DNA from: Leucobacter musarum subsp. musarum
GTDB taxonomy: Bacteria > Actinomycetota > Actinomycetes > Actinomycetales > Microbacteriaceae
DNA: 64,000 nt
Direction: 5' to 3'
Assembly (NCBI RefSeq): GCF_001273845.1
Contig: NZ_JHBW01000089.1
Location: 59,862 to 123,861, forward strand
The translations under genes were made by a program, and so were the position numbers. Shown in pieces: positions 1-10,440 of this stretch. The notes below the pieces were generated by a model that saw only the letters and a list, made by a program, of their open reading frames with translations, searched no databases and had not been told where the DNA came from. How positions within the stretch are numbered: the first letter of the stretch is position 1; the number at the start of each line of letters is the position of its first letter.

Positions 1-507
1 CCGCGCATTGAGCGCTCGCGACAGCGAGACGACCGCGGCCTTCGCTGCGCCGTACGTGCCGGTCGGGGTGAACGCGGCGACGCTCGCCACGTTGAGAATC
101 CAGCCGTAGCCGCGATCAAGCATCCCGGGAATAGCTGCGTGCGAGAGTCGCAGCGGAACCCACGAGAGCAATTCGTGCAAGCGCCGTTCGTCGTCGAGAT
201 CGCTCTCTTCGAACCCCGCGTAGACGCCGAAGCCGGCATTGTTCACCACGATGTCGATCGGCTGGCCGCCGTCGGCGATGCGCGCAGCCACCGCTTCGAG
301 CTGTTCGGCGTCAGTGAGGTCTGCGGGCAGGGCCTGAGCTCGCACGCCGTAGCGTTGATGCATCTCGATGGCGAGCGCGTCCAGTCGTTCGCTGTCGCGC
401 GCGACGAGCACGAGGTTGACGCCCTTCGCGGCGAGCTGCCGCGCGAACTCCGTGCCGAGACCGGCGGAAGCACCGGTGATGAGTGCGGTGAGTGAGGGAG
501 AAGCCAT
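1..507 (-). CDS. SDR family NAD(P)-dependent oxidoreductase (partial, runs off left edge)
   Basis: The first 169 residues of a classical short-chain dehydrogenase; the C-terminus lies outside the window. The start is ATG at 507. Seen: the cofactor-binding glycine motif TGASAGLG at residues 11-18, an NNAG motif near residue 85, the catalytic serine region (NVAS) near residue 140, and the YxxxK pair Y152/K156 in TYGAAKAA. The family oxidises or reduces alcohols and ketones with NAD(P); the substrate cannot be told. A perfect 18-bp palindrome just upstream (529-546) suggests control by a TetR-type repressor. The family call is firm, the specific function unknown. Confidence 0.9.
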   Translation of the reverse strand, partial: MASPSLTALITGASAGLGTEFARQLAAKGVNLVLVARDSERLDALAIEMHQRYGVRAQALPADLTDAEQLEAVAARIADGGQPIDIVVNNAGFGVYAGFEESDLDDERRLHELLSWVPLRLSHAAIPGMLDRGYGWILNVASVAAFTPTGTYGAAKAAVVSLSRALNAR

Positions 508-528
508 TGCCCGAGTCTTGCAGTCGGA

Positions 529-546
529 ACTGACCGCGCGGTCAGT
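529..546. promoter_or_regulatory. Putative TetR-family operator upstream of the SDR gene
   Basis: ACTGACCGCGCGGTCAGT is a perfect 18-bp palindrome 21 bp upstream of the SDR start codon. TGACCG/CGGTCA half-sites are typical of TetR-family operators. No TetR gene is adjacent in the window, so the regulator may lie to the left. Confidence 0.6.
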
Positions 547-802
547 GTCGCCGCGTCACGGAAGAGGTGCTTGGGGTGACACGCCCGCAGGCTGCTATCC
601 GGGCCACTTCATTCGGCGCACGGGCGCAAAGCACACTCCGGCAGCCCGACTCGGAACGTCGCCTACATCTCGGGTGACCTGCGGACGCCGGGGTTTGATG
701 CTTCTTCAATTAAGATATATTTATATTTAAGAACACGGTCCAGGTGAATTGCATCGGTTCAGGTCGCGTTCGGAGTTGCTCTTGTGAGCCGTCGGCAACA
801 AG

Positions 803-830
803 TTGAGACAGTGCGTTCGCGTTGTAGTCC
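803..830 (+). promoter_or_regulatory. Weak promoter candidate for the secreted-protein gene
   Basis: TTGAGA (803-808) is followed after 16 bp by TAGTCC (825-830), about 11 bp before the ATG at 842. No Shine-Dalgarno sequence precedes that ATG, so a leaderless or nearly leaderless transcript is possible. The -10 match is poor. Confidence 0.25.
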
Positions 831-841
831 CAATCACGTAG

Positions 842-2074
842 ATGAGGAAACGGAATTTGAAGAGTTTGACGAGCGCTATTGCCTCAGGCGTCGTAGCGGC
901 GTTGCTTCTGGGTGCCGCGGGGTTGACCCCAGCTGCCGCGGAACAGGATGAGTCACTCGGCGGAGACGCGACAGCGCGCTTTGAAGAAAGCGTGAAGTTC
1001 TACACCGCAGGCGACCCGCAGTCTGTCTTGGATCTGGCCACATCGGGTCTCGAGTATGCATCTGATGGAGGCCTGACTGACGCATTGTCAGATCCGGAGG
1101 CGATGATGCCTGATGCGAGCGGGGAGTTCGGTCTTGGCGTGGCAGGCGCTGATGATTCTCATATCGTTGACGGAGCCACGGTGTACACGGACGTGGATGC
1201 CGACCTCGATATGGTTCATCAAGAGTTTGATGACAGCGAAAGAATCATCAGCATTTTAGGGTCCGATGCTGCACCAACGGTGCAGAGATACTCGTTGGAT
1301 CTTCCTGAGTCCGCTTCTATGGAGATGGAGGAGGACGGCTCGATCAGTATTTATGCCGACGTAGTGCACGAGATTCCCGTCGCTGGTGAAGAGGAGCGTA
1401 TTGATTACGCGGTCGAACAGATCATGGGTGCGGATGACCTCACTTTTGATGATCTTGACGATCTTGACGATCTGACTGAGGAACAAATTGACGCACTCGC
1501 TGCCATCCCTGATCCTGAAACCACGGAGGTTTCCACGACGGAGCTCGTCGGTGAGGTGCAAGCTCCTTGGGCCGTCGATGCCAATGGGAACGAACTCGAG
1601 ACACGCTTTGAGATCGATGGAAATGTTCTGAGCCAAGAGGTCTCAACCACTGATAGCACCGCATTCCCCGTAGTGGCTGACCCCAGTATCGTCTGGTGGA
1701 TTCAAAAAGTAACTGGCTGCCTTGTCGGCGTAGCCACGATAGTCGCGTTTGGCCCAGCTAAGGTTGCGACTGTCGCCGCCAAGGTCTACAAGATTCTGAA
1801 GTATGGCAAGACCTCCAAGCTCAAAGCCGCATTTTCCAACTGGAAGTACCTGAGTAAGAACGGAAAGAAGCCTCTTTCGCTCATTGCAAACAACATGAAG
1901 AAATTCGCTACTGACGTGAAGTCCACCAAGGGGAACTTCAAGAAATCTTGGGCACGAATGTCCGGCACCAAGACTGGGCATCAAGTGAAGAGCCTGCTCA
2001 TTAACTCCGGCACAACGGTGATTGATCTCGTTGGTATCCGCTCGTGCTATGACCTCTATAAGCAGGTCAGGTAA
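842..2074 (+). CDS. Secreted protein of unknown function with VVADPS motif and basic C-terminal domain
   Basis: 410 residues. A Sec signal peptide (basic start, hydrophobic core, AAA-type cleavage near residue 33) is followed by an acidic region with an Asp/Leu-rich run near residues 200-212. A short motif FPVVADPS near residue 280 precedes a hydrophobic segment and a lysine-rich C-terminal part of about 110 residues with two cysteines. I recognise the ADP-S/W motif followed by such a C-terminus from many actinobacterial secreted proteins of unassigned function. Codon use is less GC-rich than in neighbours, suggesting recent transfer. Its stop overlaps the next start, so the two are probably translated together. 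An antibacterial or pore-forming role is only speculation. Confidence 0.75.
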   Translation: MRKRNLKSLTSAIASGVVAALLLGAAGLTPAAAEQDESLGGDATARFEESVKFYTAGDPQSVLDLATSGLEYASDGGLTDALSDPEAMMPDASGEFGLGVAGADDSHIVDGATVYTDVDADLDMVHQEFDDSERIISILGSDAAPTVQRYSLDLPESASMEMEEDGSISIYADVVHEIPVAGEEERIDYAVEQIMGADDLTFDDLDDLDDLTEEQIDALAAIPDPETTEVSTTELVGEVQAPWAVDANGNELETRFEIDGNVLSQEVSTTDSTAFPVVADPSIVWWIQKVTGCLVGVATIVAFGPAKVATVAAKVYKILKYGKTSKLKAAFSNWKYLSKNGKKPLSLIANNMKKFATDVKSTKGNFKKSWARMSGTKTGHQVKSLLINSGTTVIDLVGIRSCYDLYKQVR

Positions 2075-2301
2075 TGCTTGATTTCTTAGATAGCCCCATA
2101 CTTTGGTTAATACTCGGAGCTTTCAGCTTGTTCATGGTGTACGTCGAGCTGCCTCCAAAAGAGAACAAGAATAAAGGCAAGAGGCAATCGTTGGGACAAC
2201 GTTTGTCAAGATTGAGTCGTACGGGTTGGGGGTTCCTGGTTCCGGGCATATTGCTTCCAATTGGAGCAGTGGCTGGATTTGTCCTTGAGTCGCAATCCTG
2301 A
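2074..2301 (+). CDS. Small membrane protein, partner of the preceding secreted protein
   Basis: 75 residues with two hydrophobic segments (about residues 5-23 and 52-70) separated by a short basic loop, the shape of a small two-pass membrane protein. Its ATG overlaps the stop of the preceding gene by one base (TAATG), implying translational coupling. Base composition is low-GC like its partner. No family recognised; pairing with a secreted protein makes an immunity or anchoring role conceivable but untested. Confidence 0.6.
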   Translation: MLDFLDSPILWLILGAFSLFMVYVELPPKENKNKGKRQSLGQRLSRLSRTGWGFLVPGILLPIGAVAGFVLESQS

Positions 2302-2632
2302 ACTTGAGGCATCCTTCTCAGCGTCATATCGAACCCTCTGCGAACGTTTCTAATGTGGCCATCCGAGAGGGCTCGACTGGACGCATGTCATCATGCGCAA
2401 TTCGTTTCCCGAGGAGTCTCGCGACGACTTGATACGCGTCGCAGGGAACCATGACGCAGGCGGCACTCTCCGCAGGTCGCGAAAGAGTTCAGAGTCGATA
2501 TCGGAATGCTCGACATGTCGACGCGCGAGGCTCACGTCGAGGCCAGTGATCATCCTGGCGAGACGAAGTCCGAATTCGCTGACTTGGGAGCTCCGCAAAC
2601 GCAAACGGCTCCTGGGGCAGCGGACGTGCGCC
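2302..2632. other. Intergenic region without recognisable gene
   Basis: 331 bp between the low-GC pair and the end of the DoxX gene. Reading frames on both strands give only arginine- and serine-rich compositions typical of non-coding frames in high-GC DNA. No repeat or terminator was identified. Confidence 0.5.
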
Positions 2633-3073
2633 TCAGCGTCGCCCGCCACGACGCAGCGCCTGGAACGCGCCGCACGACCACAGCGCCCACAGCACGAGCA
2701 GTGGCTGGAATACGAGGCGGATGCCACGCGCCGCGTCGCTCTCGAGCCCGAACGCGTCGGAGCGGGTGACGAACTGAGAGATGTTGCCGGGGAACACCGC
2801 GACGAAGAATGCGGCGATGATCCACCCGATCGGCACGCGCAGGCGTCCCAGCACAATTGCGGCCCCGCCCAGAGTGATCTCGACGATGCCCGAGGCGATC
2901 ACCACGAAGTCTTTGTCGGCGGGCACCCAATCGGGCACCTGTGACTGGAATTCGCGGCGCGCAAACGTGAGGTGCGCGATGCCCGCGAAGAGCAGGCCGG
3001 CACCGAGCAGCACGCGAGCAATGTGCTGCATTACGGAAGATCGGGGCGGGTCGGTGGTGACGAGGGCGCTCAT
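2633..3073 (-). CDS. DoxX family membrane protein
   Basis: 146 residues from the ATG at 3073; the reading frame is open further upstream but that part has shadow-like composition. Four hydrophobic segments are visible, starting with ARVLLGAGLLFAGIAHL and including IASGIVEITLGGAAIVLG, the pattern of DoxX/DoxD-like four-helix membrane proteins. Actinobacterial relatives have been linked to oxidative-stress membrane complexes, but nothing here shows that role. It is transcribed divergently from the transporter gene 29 bp away, so the two share a promoter region. Confidence 0.8.
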   Translation of the reverse strand: MSALVTTDPPRSSVMQHIARVLLGAGLLFAGIAHLTFARREFQSQVPDWVPADKDFVVIASGIVEITLGGAAIVLGRLRVPIGWIIAAFFVAVFPGNISQFVTRSDAFGLESDAARGIRLVFQPLLVLWALWSCGAFQALRRGGRR

Positions 3074-3102
3074 GCGGGCTCCGATCGGATCGGTGGGGTC
3101 GA

Positions 3103-4137
3103 ATGATGCCAGCGTACGCGGCGCCGCCGACATCGGCGACGGGGTTGTCGACTGCCAGACTGGTGCGCATGGGCGTGGCGATCGAATGGTGGGAGCGACA
3201 TCAGATCGCGTGTTACCTCGGGGCACTCATTGTCGGTGCGACGGCCGGACTCGCGCTGCCGATGATCGTGCAGCCGTCGGCACTGCTGATCACCCCCGCG
3301 CTCGGAATACTGCTGTTCGCGACGTTCCTCGGGGTCCCGTTCGCGCGTATCGGCGCGGCTGTGCGTGACCTGCGCTTCCTCGCTGCACTGCTGCTGCTGA
3401 ATTTCGTCGTCGCGCCGATCGTTGCGTTCGGGCTCTCGCGTGTGGTGGCGAACGATGCGGCGATCCTTATCGGGTTGCTGCTCGTGTTGCTCACGCCGTG
3501 CATCGACTACGTGATCGTGTTCGCCGGCATCGCCGGTGGGGCAGCCGATCGCCTGCTCGCCGCATCACCGATCCTGATGATCGTGCAGATGGTCCTGCTG
3601 CCCGGTTACCTCTGGCTCTTCGGCGGCGGTGAGCCATTGGCGGCGGTCGACCCCGAACCATTCGTCGAGGCGCTCGTGTGGCTCATTATCGTGCCGCTCG
3701 CGCTGGCCGCAGGGGTGCAGTGGCTCGCGCGGCGCCACGGCGCGGCCGCACAGATCGGCGGCGCCGTGATGGCGGGAGCCGCAGCATCGATGGTGCCGCT
3801 CATGATGCTGGTGCTTGCGGCCGTCGTGGCGTCACAGATTGCTGCGATCGGTCATCGGGTCGGATCGCTGATCGCCATCGTGCCGATCTTTGGGGCGTTC
3901 GCCGTGATCATGGCACTCACTGGGTGGTGGCTTGCGCGAGGATTCGGGCTCGATATCGGTGGCGGTCGCGCCCTCGTCTTCAGTGGCGTCACGCGCAACT
4001 CGCTCGTCGTGCTGCCGCTCGCTCTTGCGCTCCCGGCTTCGCTCGAACTGGCGCCGCTCGTTGTCGTGACACAGACTCTCGTCGAGCTTGTCGTGATGGT
4101 CGCGGGGATACGGCTGATCCCGCGGCTCGTGAGGTGA
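3103..4137 (+). CDS. Arsenite-efflux/bile acid:sodium symporter (BASS/ACR3) superfamily transporter
   Basis: 344 residues with about ten hydrophobic helices. The segment LLTPCIDYVIVFAGIAGG near residues 126-143 matches the conserved cysteine-containing region of ACR3-like arsenical transporters, and a second conserved stretch GVTRNSLVVLPLALALP lies near the C-terminus. The superfamily moves arsenite or organic anions across the membrane. No arsR, arsC or other arsenic gene is nearby, so the arsenite call stays tentative. The start at 3103 has a weak GGTGGGG site; ATG 3169 is an equally plausible start, six residues before the hydrophobic region. Confidence 0.75.
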   Translation: MMPAYAAPPTSATGLSTARLVRMGVAIEWWERHQIACYLGALIVGATAGLALPMIVQPSALLITPALGILLFATFLGVPFARIGAAVRDLRFLAALLLLNFVVAPIVAFGLSRVVANDAAILIGLLLVLLTPCIDYVIVFAGIAGGAADRLLAASPILMIVQMVLLPGYLWLFGGGEPLAAVDPEPFVEALVWLIIVPLALAAGVQWLARRHGAAAQIGGAVMAGAAASMVPLMMLVLAAVVASQIAAIGHRVGSLIAIVPIFGAFAVIMALTGWWLARGFGLDIGGGRALVFSGVTRNSLVVLPLALALPASLELAPLVVVTQTLVELVVMVAGIRLIPRLVR

Positions 4138-4209
4138 GCGAGAGACACGATACGTCGTGTCACAAGCCCGGAGCGCGAGGCGCGGGATCAGGTGCGGGAT
4201 GCTGCAGCC

Positions 4210-4980
4210 TCAGTACGCGTTGCGCACGCGCACCGACAGGCAGGTGGGGCAGCCCTCGAGCTTCTCGTACTCGGCGAGGGGCACCTCGGTGACGGTGTAG
4301 CCGAGATCGCGCAGCATCTCCGCAGTCTTCGGGGCGGAGGCCGAGATGATGAGTTCTGACTCGCTCAGGCAGACCACCGCCGTGCCGTGGGGTTCGGGCA
4401 CCGGCAGGAAGCGGTCGAAGATGTCGGAGTTGTCGACGAACTCGGGGTACCCGATGACGGTGCCGTCGGGCAGTGCGGTGACCGCGGTCTTGAGGTGCAG
4501 CACCTTCGTCACGGGCACGCCGACGACCTTCGCGCCGAGCGGGCCGAGGATGCGGCGCAGCTGCGCGACGCCCTCGGCGTTGGTACGCCCGCCGCGGCCG
4601 ACGTAGACGGTGTCGCCGATCTTGAGCACGTCGCCGCCGTCGAGAGTTCCGGGTGCGCGAATCTCGGCGATTGGCAGGCCGAGCTCTTCGAGGGCCTTGC
4701 GCGTGCCGGCGGTCTCGGGCTTGCGGCTGTCGGCGCCGGGGCGCGAGATGACGGCGACGTTGCGGAACATCACGACCGTGTCTTCGATGAAGACGGAGTC
4801 GGGGCAGTCGTCGGCCGGCTCGACCTCGATCGTCTCCCAGCCGTGCGACTGCAGTGCGGCGACGTACCCGCGCCACTCCTCGCGAGCGCGCTCGAGGTCG
4901 ACGGTCACCTTCTCGATGTGGTCGACGATGCCGTTGTCGAGCAGGGGGCTGGGCTGGCGCACGAGTGCGATTTGAGACAT
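4210..4980 (-). CDS. ddaH: Dimethylarginine dimethylaminohydrolase
   Basis: 256 residues, the usual length of bacterial DDAH. The enzyme hydrolyses Nw-methylated arginines to citrulline and methylamines in the cytoplasm; the family is part of the guanidine-modifying pentein fold. Seen: DCPDSVFIEDT at residues 58-68 (substrate-binding loop), the GTLDGGDVL segment, catalytic His162 in LHLKT and catalytic Cys247 in the C-terminal GCPTCLSVR motif. These positions correspond to the His and Cys of the Pseudomonas enzyme. Related arginine deiminases are much longer, which supports DDAH. It stands alone between convergent and divergent neighbours. Confidence 0.9.
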   Translation of the reverse strand: MSQIALVRQPSPLLDNGIVDHIEKVTVDLERAREEWRGYVAALQSHGWETIEVEPADDCPDSVFIEDTVVMFRNVAVISRPGADSRKPETAGTRKALEELGLPIAEIRAPGTLDGGDVLKIGDTVYVGRGGRTNAEGVAQLRRILGPLGAKVVGVPVTKVLHLKTAVTALPDGTVIGYPEFVDNSDIFDRFLPVPEPHGTAVVCLSESELIISASAPKTAEMLRDLGYTVTEVPLAEYEKLEGCPTCLSVRVRNAY

Positions 4981-5068
4981 GCGGGTGTTCCTCGATTTCT
5001 TGCGGAAATGCTGGGGTGTTCGGGATCCAGCGTATCGGCATTGGTGATCGACGACGCTCTAGGCTAAA

Positions 5069-5089
5069 CTTGAGTCAACATCACTCAAG
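5069..5089. promoter_or_regulatory. HAIR element (HspR-binding inverted repeat)
   Basis: CTTGAGT, seven bases, ACTCAAG: an exact match to the HspR-associated inverted repeat consensus known from Streptomyces and mycobacterial dnaK and clpB promoters. It lies 84 bp before the clpB start, which fits direct repression of clpB by HspR and induction on heat shock. No hspR gene is in the window. Confidence 0.9.
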
Positions 5090-5173
5090 TTTGCGGAAAG
5101 AGCCTGATCGTGCCCGATCATCGCGGTGCGCGGCGGCGAACCGCACCCCATCCCCGTATGAGAAAGGACTCCC

Positions 5174-7345
<2,172 letters not shown>

Positions 7346-7378
7346 GGGCGTCGCGGTCTGGCCGCTCGCGGTGCAACA

Positions 7379-7407
7379 GCGGGTGTCGGGGTTACCCCGG
7401 CACCCGC
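7379..7407. terminator. Bidirectional stem-loop between clpB and the EEP gene
   Basis: GCGGGTG and CACCCGC arms enclose a second GGGG/CCCC pairing around a TTA loop. It lies between converging genes and includes the stop codon of the minus-strand gene. There is no clear U-run, so termination is inferred from position and stem strength. Confidence 0.5.
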
Positions 7408-8201
7408 AGCTCTGCGACGACCGGGAGGTGATCTGACGCCCACCCGCCCCGTGCGCGGTCACTGATGATGCTGATGCGATCCACCGCGATATCGGGTGTC
7501 GTGAATATCCAGTCGATGCGGCGCCCGGGCGTCGGGGCCGCATACCCCGCAAATGTGCGGTACTCGGGTGTGAGTCGCGCGCTCGCCGCCGGCCACGCAT
7601 CGCGCATCGCACCGTGCTCACCGAGAATGCGGGCGGGCTGCGACGTCGGCCCGGTGTTGAAATCGCCCGTGAGGATCGCCGAGCCCAGCGGGTTGTCAGC
7701 GGTCGCGAGCGCGCGCAACTGCTCGGCCGAGTGCAGTCGGGCGTGACTGCTGAGCAGGTCGAGGTGCGTGTTGAGGTGTCGAAAGCGTGCGCCGGTGCGG
7801 CGATCCTCGAAGTCGGCGATGACCGCGATGCGCGGAATCACATTTCCCCAGCTGCGCGATCCCGGCACGTCGGGCGTCGCCGAGAGCGCGACCTGTCGCC
7901 AGCCGATTAGCTCGAGCCGACGGGCGTCGTACAGAATCGGGCAGGCCTCACCCGTGCCGCGCGCACTGCGGCCGGCGCCGATGCTGCGGAAGTCGGCCCC
8001 CAGGGAGTCGCGCACCCACCGGCCCTGACCTCCGAGCACCTCCTGCGCGCCCAGCACGTGCGGGCGGTGCTGCCGCAGCAGCTCGCGCAGGCGATGCTTG
8101 CGGAGCAGCCAACGATCGGCGCGCGGTTGCAACAGTGCGCCGAATCTGCGCCGCACGTTGAACGTCATCACCCGCAGCGCGTCATGCGGGGCCGGGGTCA
8201 T
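7392..8201 (-). CDS. Endonuclease/exonuclease/phosphatase (EEP) family protein
   Basis: 269 residues with the ordered metal-dependent phosphodiesterase motifs: FNVR near 14-17, GAQEV near 50-54 (metal-binding Glu), HLNTHLDLL near 145, TGDFNTG near 178 (catalytic Asp/Asn), RIDWIF near 226 and SDHLPV near 258 (catalytic His). No signal peptide, so it is cytoplasmic. Members cut nucleic acids, sugar phosphates or phospholipids; the substrate cannot be chosen here. It converges on clpB with a shared terminator. Confidence 0.85.
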   Translation of the reverse strand: MTPAPHDALRVMTFNVRRRFGALLQPRADRWLLRKHRLRELLRQHRPHVLGAQEVLGGQGRWVRDSLGADFRSIGAGRSARGTGEACPILYDARRLELIGWRQVALSATPDVPGSRSWGNVIPRIAVIADFEDRRTGARFRHLNTHLDLLSSHARLHSAEQLRALATADNPLGSAILTGDFNTGPTSQPARILGEHGAMRDAWPAASARLTPEYRTFAGYAAPTPGRRIDWIFTTPDIAVDRISIISDRARGGWASDHLPVVAELRVPG

Positions 8202-8258
8202 TCCCCCAGGGTAGCGGGGTGGTGCGGTGATGCTGGGTGTGTGTTGACTGTTTCCGGT

Positions 8259-8285
8259 CTTCCGTCGCGCAGGAGAAATTCCGTC
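8259..8285 (+). repeat. 27-bp direct repeat, copy 1
   Basis: Matches 9141-9167 at 25 of 27 positions (core GCGCAGGAGAAATTC). The two copies flank the Excalibur-protein gene, and both are followed within about 60 bp by a CCTGGGNNATGG-like stretch. Confidence 0.7.
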
Positions 8286-8462
8286 ATTCGGTGGGTTCGT
8301 TCGAGAACAAACAGCAGGAGCAAATTCCTCCTGGGCGATGGAAGGTGAAGCGCGGCCCGAGGATGAAAACGCGGGCGAAAAACCGGTCGATCGTGCAAAA
8401 GCGCACCGTGTGCATGTCTACGCTGAGGTGTTGCCAGAGCGGCGACGCGCAGAAAAGGGGCA

Positions 8463-9110
8463 GTGAACGCAATGACGAATTGGATTCCCGGTTCCGGATC
8501 GCCGCAGGCCGCACAGCCCGCACCCGCACGTGCGAAGCGCAGCAAATGGGTCTCGGTCGGCGTTCCGGTCATCAGCTCGCTGCTCGCGTTCGGCGTCGGA
8601 ACTGGCGTGGGTGCGGGCGGATCCGACGCCCAGCACACGGCGCTCGTCGCCTCCGAGAAATCTCTCACCGCAGACCTGGAACGGGCCAACCAGGAGGCCA
8701 GTGAGGCCCATGATGCACTCGAATCGGCCGAAGATGCGGTGTCCGAGGCTGAGGACACCGCAAAGCAGGCGGAAGAGCAGGCCGCAAAGACCAAAACCGA
8801 CCTGGATGCGCAGAAAAAGCAGGTGCTGTCGCTGCAGACGCAGGTGGACACGCACGCGACCGAGGTCGGCAATCTGAACGCGTCGAACCAGGCGCTCGCC
8901 GCACAGGTCGCCGAACTGCAGAACAGCTCGGCGCCGACGCAGTTCGTAGACCCGGGCACTTCGACCGACGTGTCGCAGACGACGTCGACCTCGACGTACT
9001 ACGAGAACTGCGATGCGGTGCGGGCGGCCGGTGCCGCACCGCTGTACGTGGATTCCCCCGGCTATTCGCGCAAGCTCGACCGCGATGGCGACGGCATCGC
9101 CTGCGAGTAG
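8463..9110 (+). CDS. Membrane-anchored coiled-coil protein with C-terminal Excalibur domain
   Basis: 215 residues from GTG 8463, which has AAAAGGGG just upstream; ATG 8472 is an alternative. A short cytoplasmic proline/alanine-rich start is followed by one hydrophobic segment near residues 38-58 and an alanine/glutamate-rich coiled coil (about 60-155). After a Thr/Ser-rich linker comes the Excalibur module: NCDAVRAAGAAPLY and the calcium-loop-like DRDGDGIACE at the very C-terminus. The family is found on surface proteins of Gram-positive bacteria and is predicted to bind calcium outside the cell. The specific role is unknown. The gene stands alone between a pair of 27-bp repeats. Confidence 0.85.
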   Translation: MNAMTNWIPGSGSPQAAQPAPARAKRSKWVSVGVPVISSLLAFGVGTGVGAGGSDAQHTALVASEKSLTADLERANQEASEAHDALESAEDAVSEAEDTAKQAEEQAAKTKTDLDAQKKQVLSLQTQVDTHATEVGNLNASNQALAAQVAELQNSSAPTQFVDPGTSTDVSQTTSTSTYYENCDAVRAAGAAPLYVDSPGYSRKLDRDGDGIACE

Positions 9111-9140
9111 TGCGGTCGTCGGTTCGATGACGGTTCGAAC

Positions 9141-9167
9141 CTTCCGTTGCGCAGGAGAAATTCTGTC
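9141..9167 (+). repeat. 27-bp direct repeat, copy 2
   Basis: Second copy of the element at 8259-8285, lying 30 bp after the Excalibur gene stop. Two transitions separate the copies. Confidence 0.7.
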
Positions 9168-9338
9168 GGGCGGTGGACTCCCCCTGGGATGGTCCGCGTG
9201 AGCGAACTTCTCCGACGTGACGGGAGGGCGCCCCCCGCACCTCTGCCGCGCGGCGTCACATCGGAATGCGGGCGCAGCCTCCGCTGTTAGCGTCGAGTGG
9301 ACGCACCGCACGGTGACCCGACACGCGAAGGAGACCTC

Positions 9339-10316
9339 ATGACTCAGGCTGCACCGAACGCAACTGCTGCACGGACCCGCATCGGATCCTCCGACCTCGA
9401 GATCGCACCGCTGGCGCTCGGCGCCAACGTGTTCGGCTGGACGGCCGACCAGGCCACCTCGTTCGACGTGCTCGACGCGTTCGTCGCGGGCGGCGGCGAC
9501 TTCGTCGATACCGCCGACGGGTATTCGCACTGGGCGCCGGGCAACTCGGGCGGCGAGTCGGAGACGATCATTGGCGAGTGGTTCGCGGGCCGCGGTCGCC
9601 GCGATTCGATCACCCTCGCCACGAAAGTGTCGACGCACCCGCAGTTCTCGGGCCTCGCCGCGGCGAACGTGCGCGCGGCCGCTGACGCCTCGCTGCAGCG
9701 TCTGCAGACCGATCACATCGACCTCTACTACGCCCACTTCGACGACGCCGAGACCCCGCTCGAAGAGACGGTCGCCGCGTTCTCGGAGCTCGTCGACGCC
9801 GGCAAGATTCGCGCCATCGGTGTATCGAACTACACGGCTGAGCGCATCGCCGAGTGGTTCCGGATCGCACGGGCGGGCGGCTACCACCTGCCGGTGGCAC
9901 TGCAGCCGCACTACAACCTGGTCGAGCGCGAGTTCGAGGCGAATGGCCTCCGCGCCGTTGCCGAAGACGAGCAGCTCTCGGTCTTCCCGTACTTCTCGCT
10001 CGCCAAGGGCTTCCTCGCGGGCAAGTACCGCGACGCCGCTGACGCGACCGCGGCCGGTGCGAGCCCGCGTGCCGGGGAGGCCGCCGGCTACCTCGACGAT
10101 CGCGGTCGCGAGGTGCTCTCGGCGCTCGACGCCGCCGCCGAAGCGCACGGTGTGCCGGTTGCCACGGTCTCGCTTGCGTGGCTGCGCCAGCAGGCCACCA
10201 TCGCCGCCCCGATCGCGAGTGCGCGCAACCTCGAGCAGCTGCCCGCGCTGCTCGCGTCGCTTTCGCTCGAGCTGAACGCGGCCGAGCTGGCGGCGCTCAC
10301 GGCGGCCTCCGCCTGA
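9339..10316 (+). CDS. Aldo/keto reductase family oxidoreductase
   Basis: 325 residues. NADPH-dependent reductase fold with the catalytic tetrad in place: Asp57 in FVDTA, Tyr62, Lys96 in LATKV and His133 in LYYAHFD. The ATG at 9339 was chosen because AAGGAGACC precedes it at good spacing; an upstream GTG at 9297 lacks a ribosome site. The late segment on IASARNLEQL is the cofactor phosphate-binding region. The cell substrate is unknown. A strong hairpin (10375-10418) ends the transcription unit before a second aldo/keto reductase. Confidence 0.9.
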   Translation: MTQAAPNATAARTRIGSSDLEIAPLALGANVFGWTADQATSFDVLDAFVAGGGDFVDTADGYSHWAPGNSGGESETIIGEWFAGRGRRDSITLATKVSTHPQFSGLAAANVRAAADASLQRLQTDHIDLYYAHFDDAETPLEETVAAFSELVDAGKIRAIGVSNYTAERIAEWFRIARAGGYHLPVALQPHYNLVEREFEANGLRAVAEDEQLSVFPYFSLAKGFLAGKYRDAADATAAGASPRAGEAAGYLDDRGREVLSALDAAAEAHGVPVATVSLAWLRQQATIAAPIASARNLEQLPALLASLSLELNAAELAALTAASA

Positions 10317-10374
10317 TCGCTCAGCTCGAAACGGGTGGAGCGGGCGCAGCCCGCTGATCCCGCACACTCTCACC

Positions 10375-10418
10375 CGAACGCCCCGACCCCGTGCATGCGA
10401 CGGGTTTCGGGGCGTTCG
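10375..10418 (+). terminator. Stem-loop terminator after first aldo/keto reductase
   Basis: Twelve-base perfect arms CGAACGCCCCGA / TCGGGGCGTTCG around a 20-base loop, 59 bp after the stop codon. No long U-run follows, as is common in high-GC actinobacteria. Confidence 0.6.
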
Positions 10419-10440
10419 CGCGTTCGGTAGGGTGAGCCGC

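Larger units (their letters stand above)
508..841. other. Intergenic region with AT-rich segment
   Basis: 334 bp between the divergent SDR and secreted-protein genes. Apart from the operator at 529-546 it holds a strikingly AT-rich stretch at about 705-735, unusual against the surrounding GC content, and a weak promoter candidate at 803-830. No credible gene is seen. Confidence 0.5.

Noticed and set aside
3103..4137. Naming the ACR3/BASS-type transporter as a confirmed arsenite pump.
   Set aside because: No arsenic resistance genes nearby and the superfamily has other substrates.
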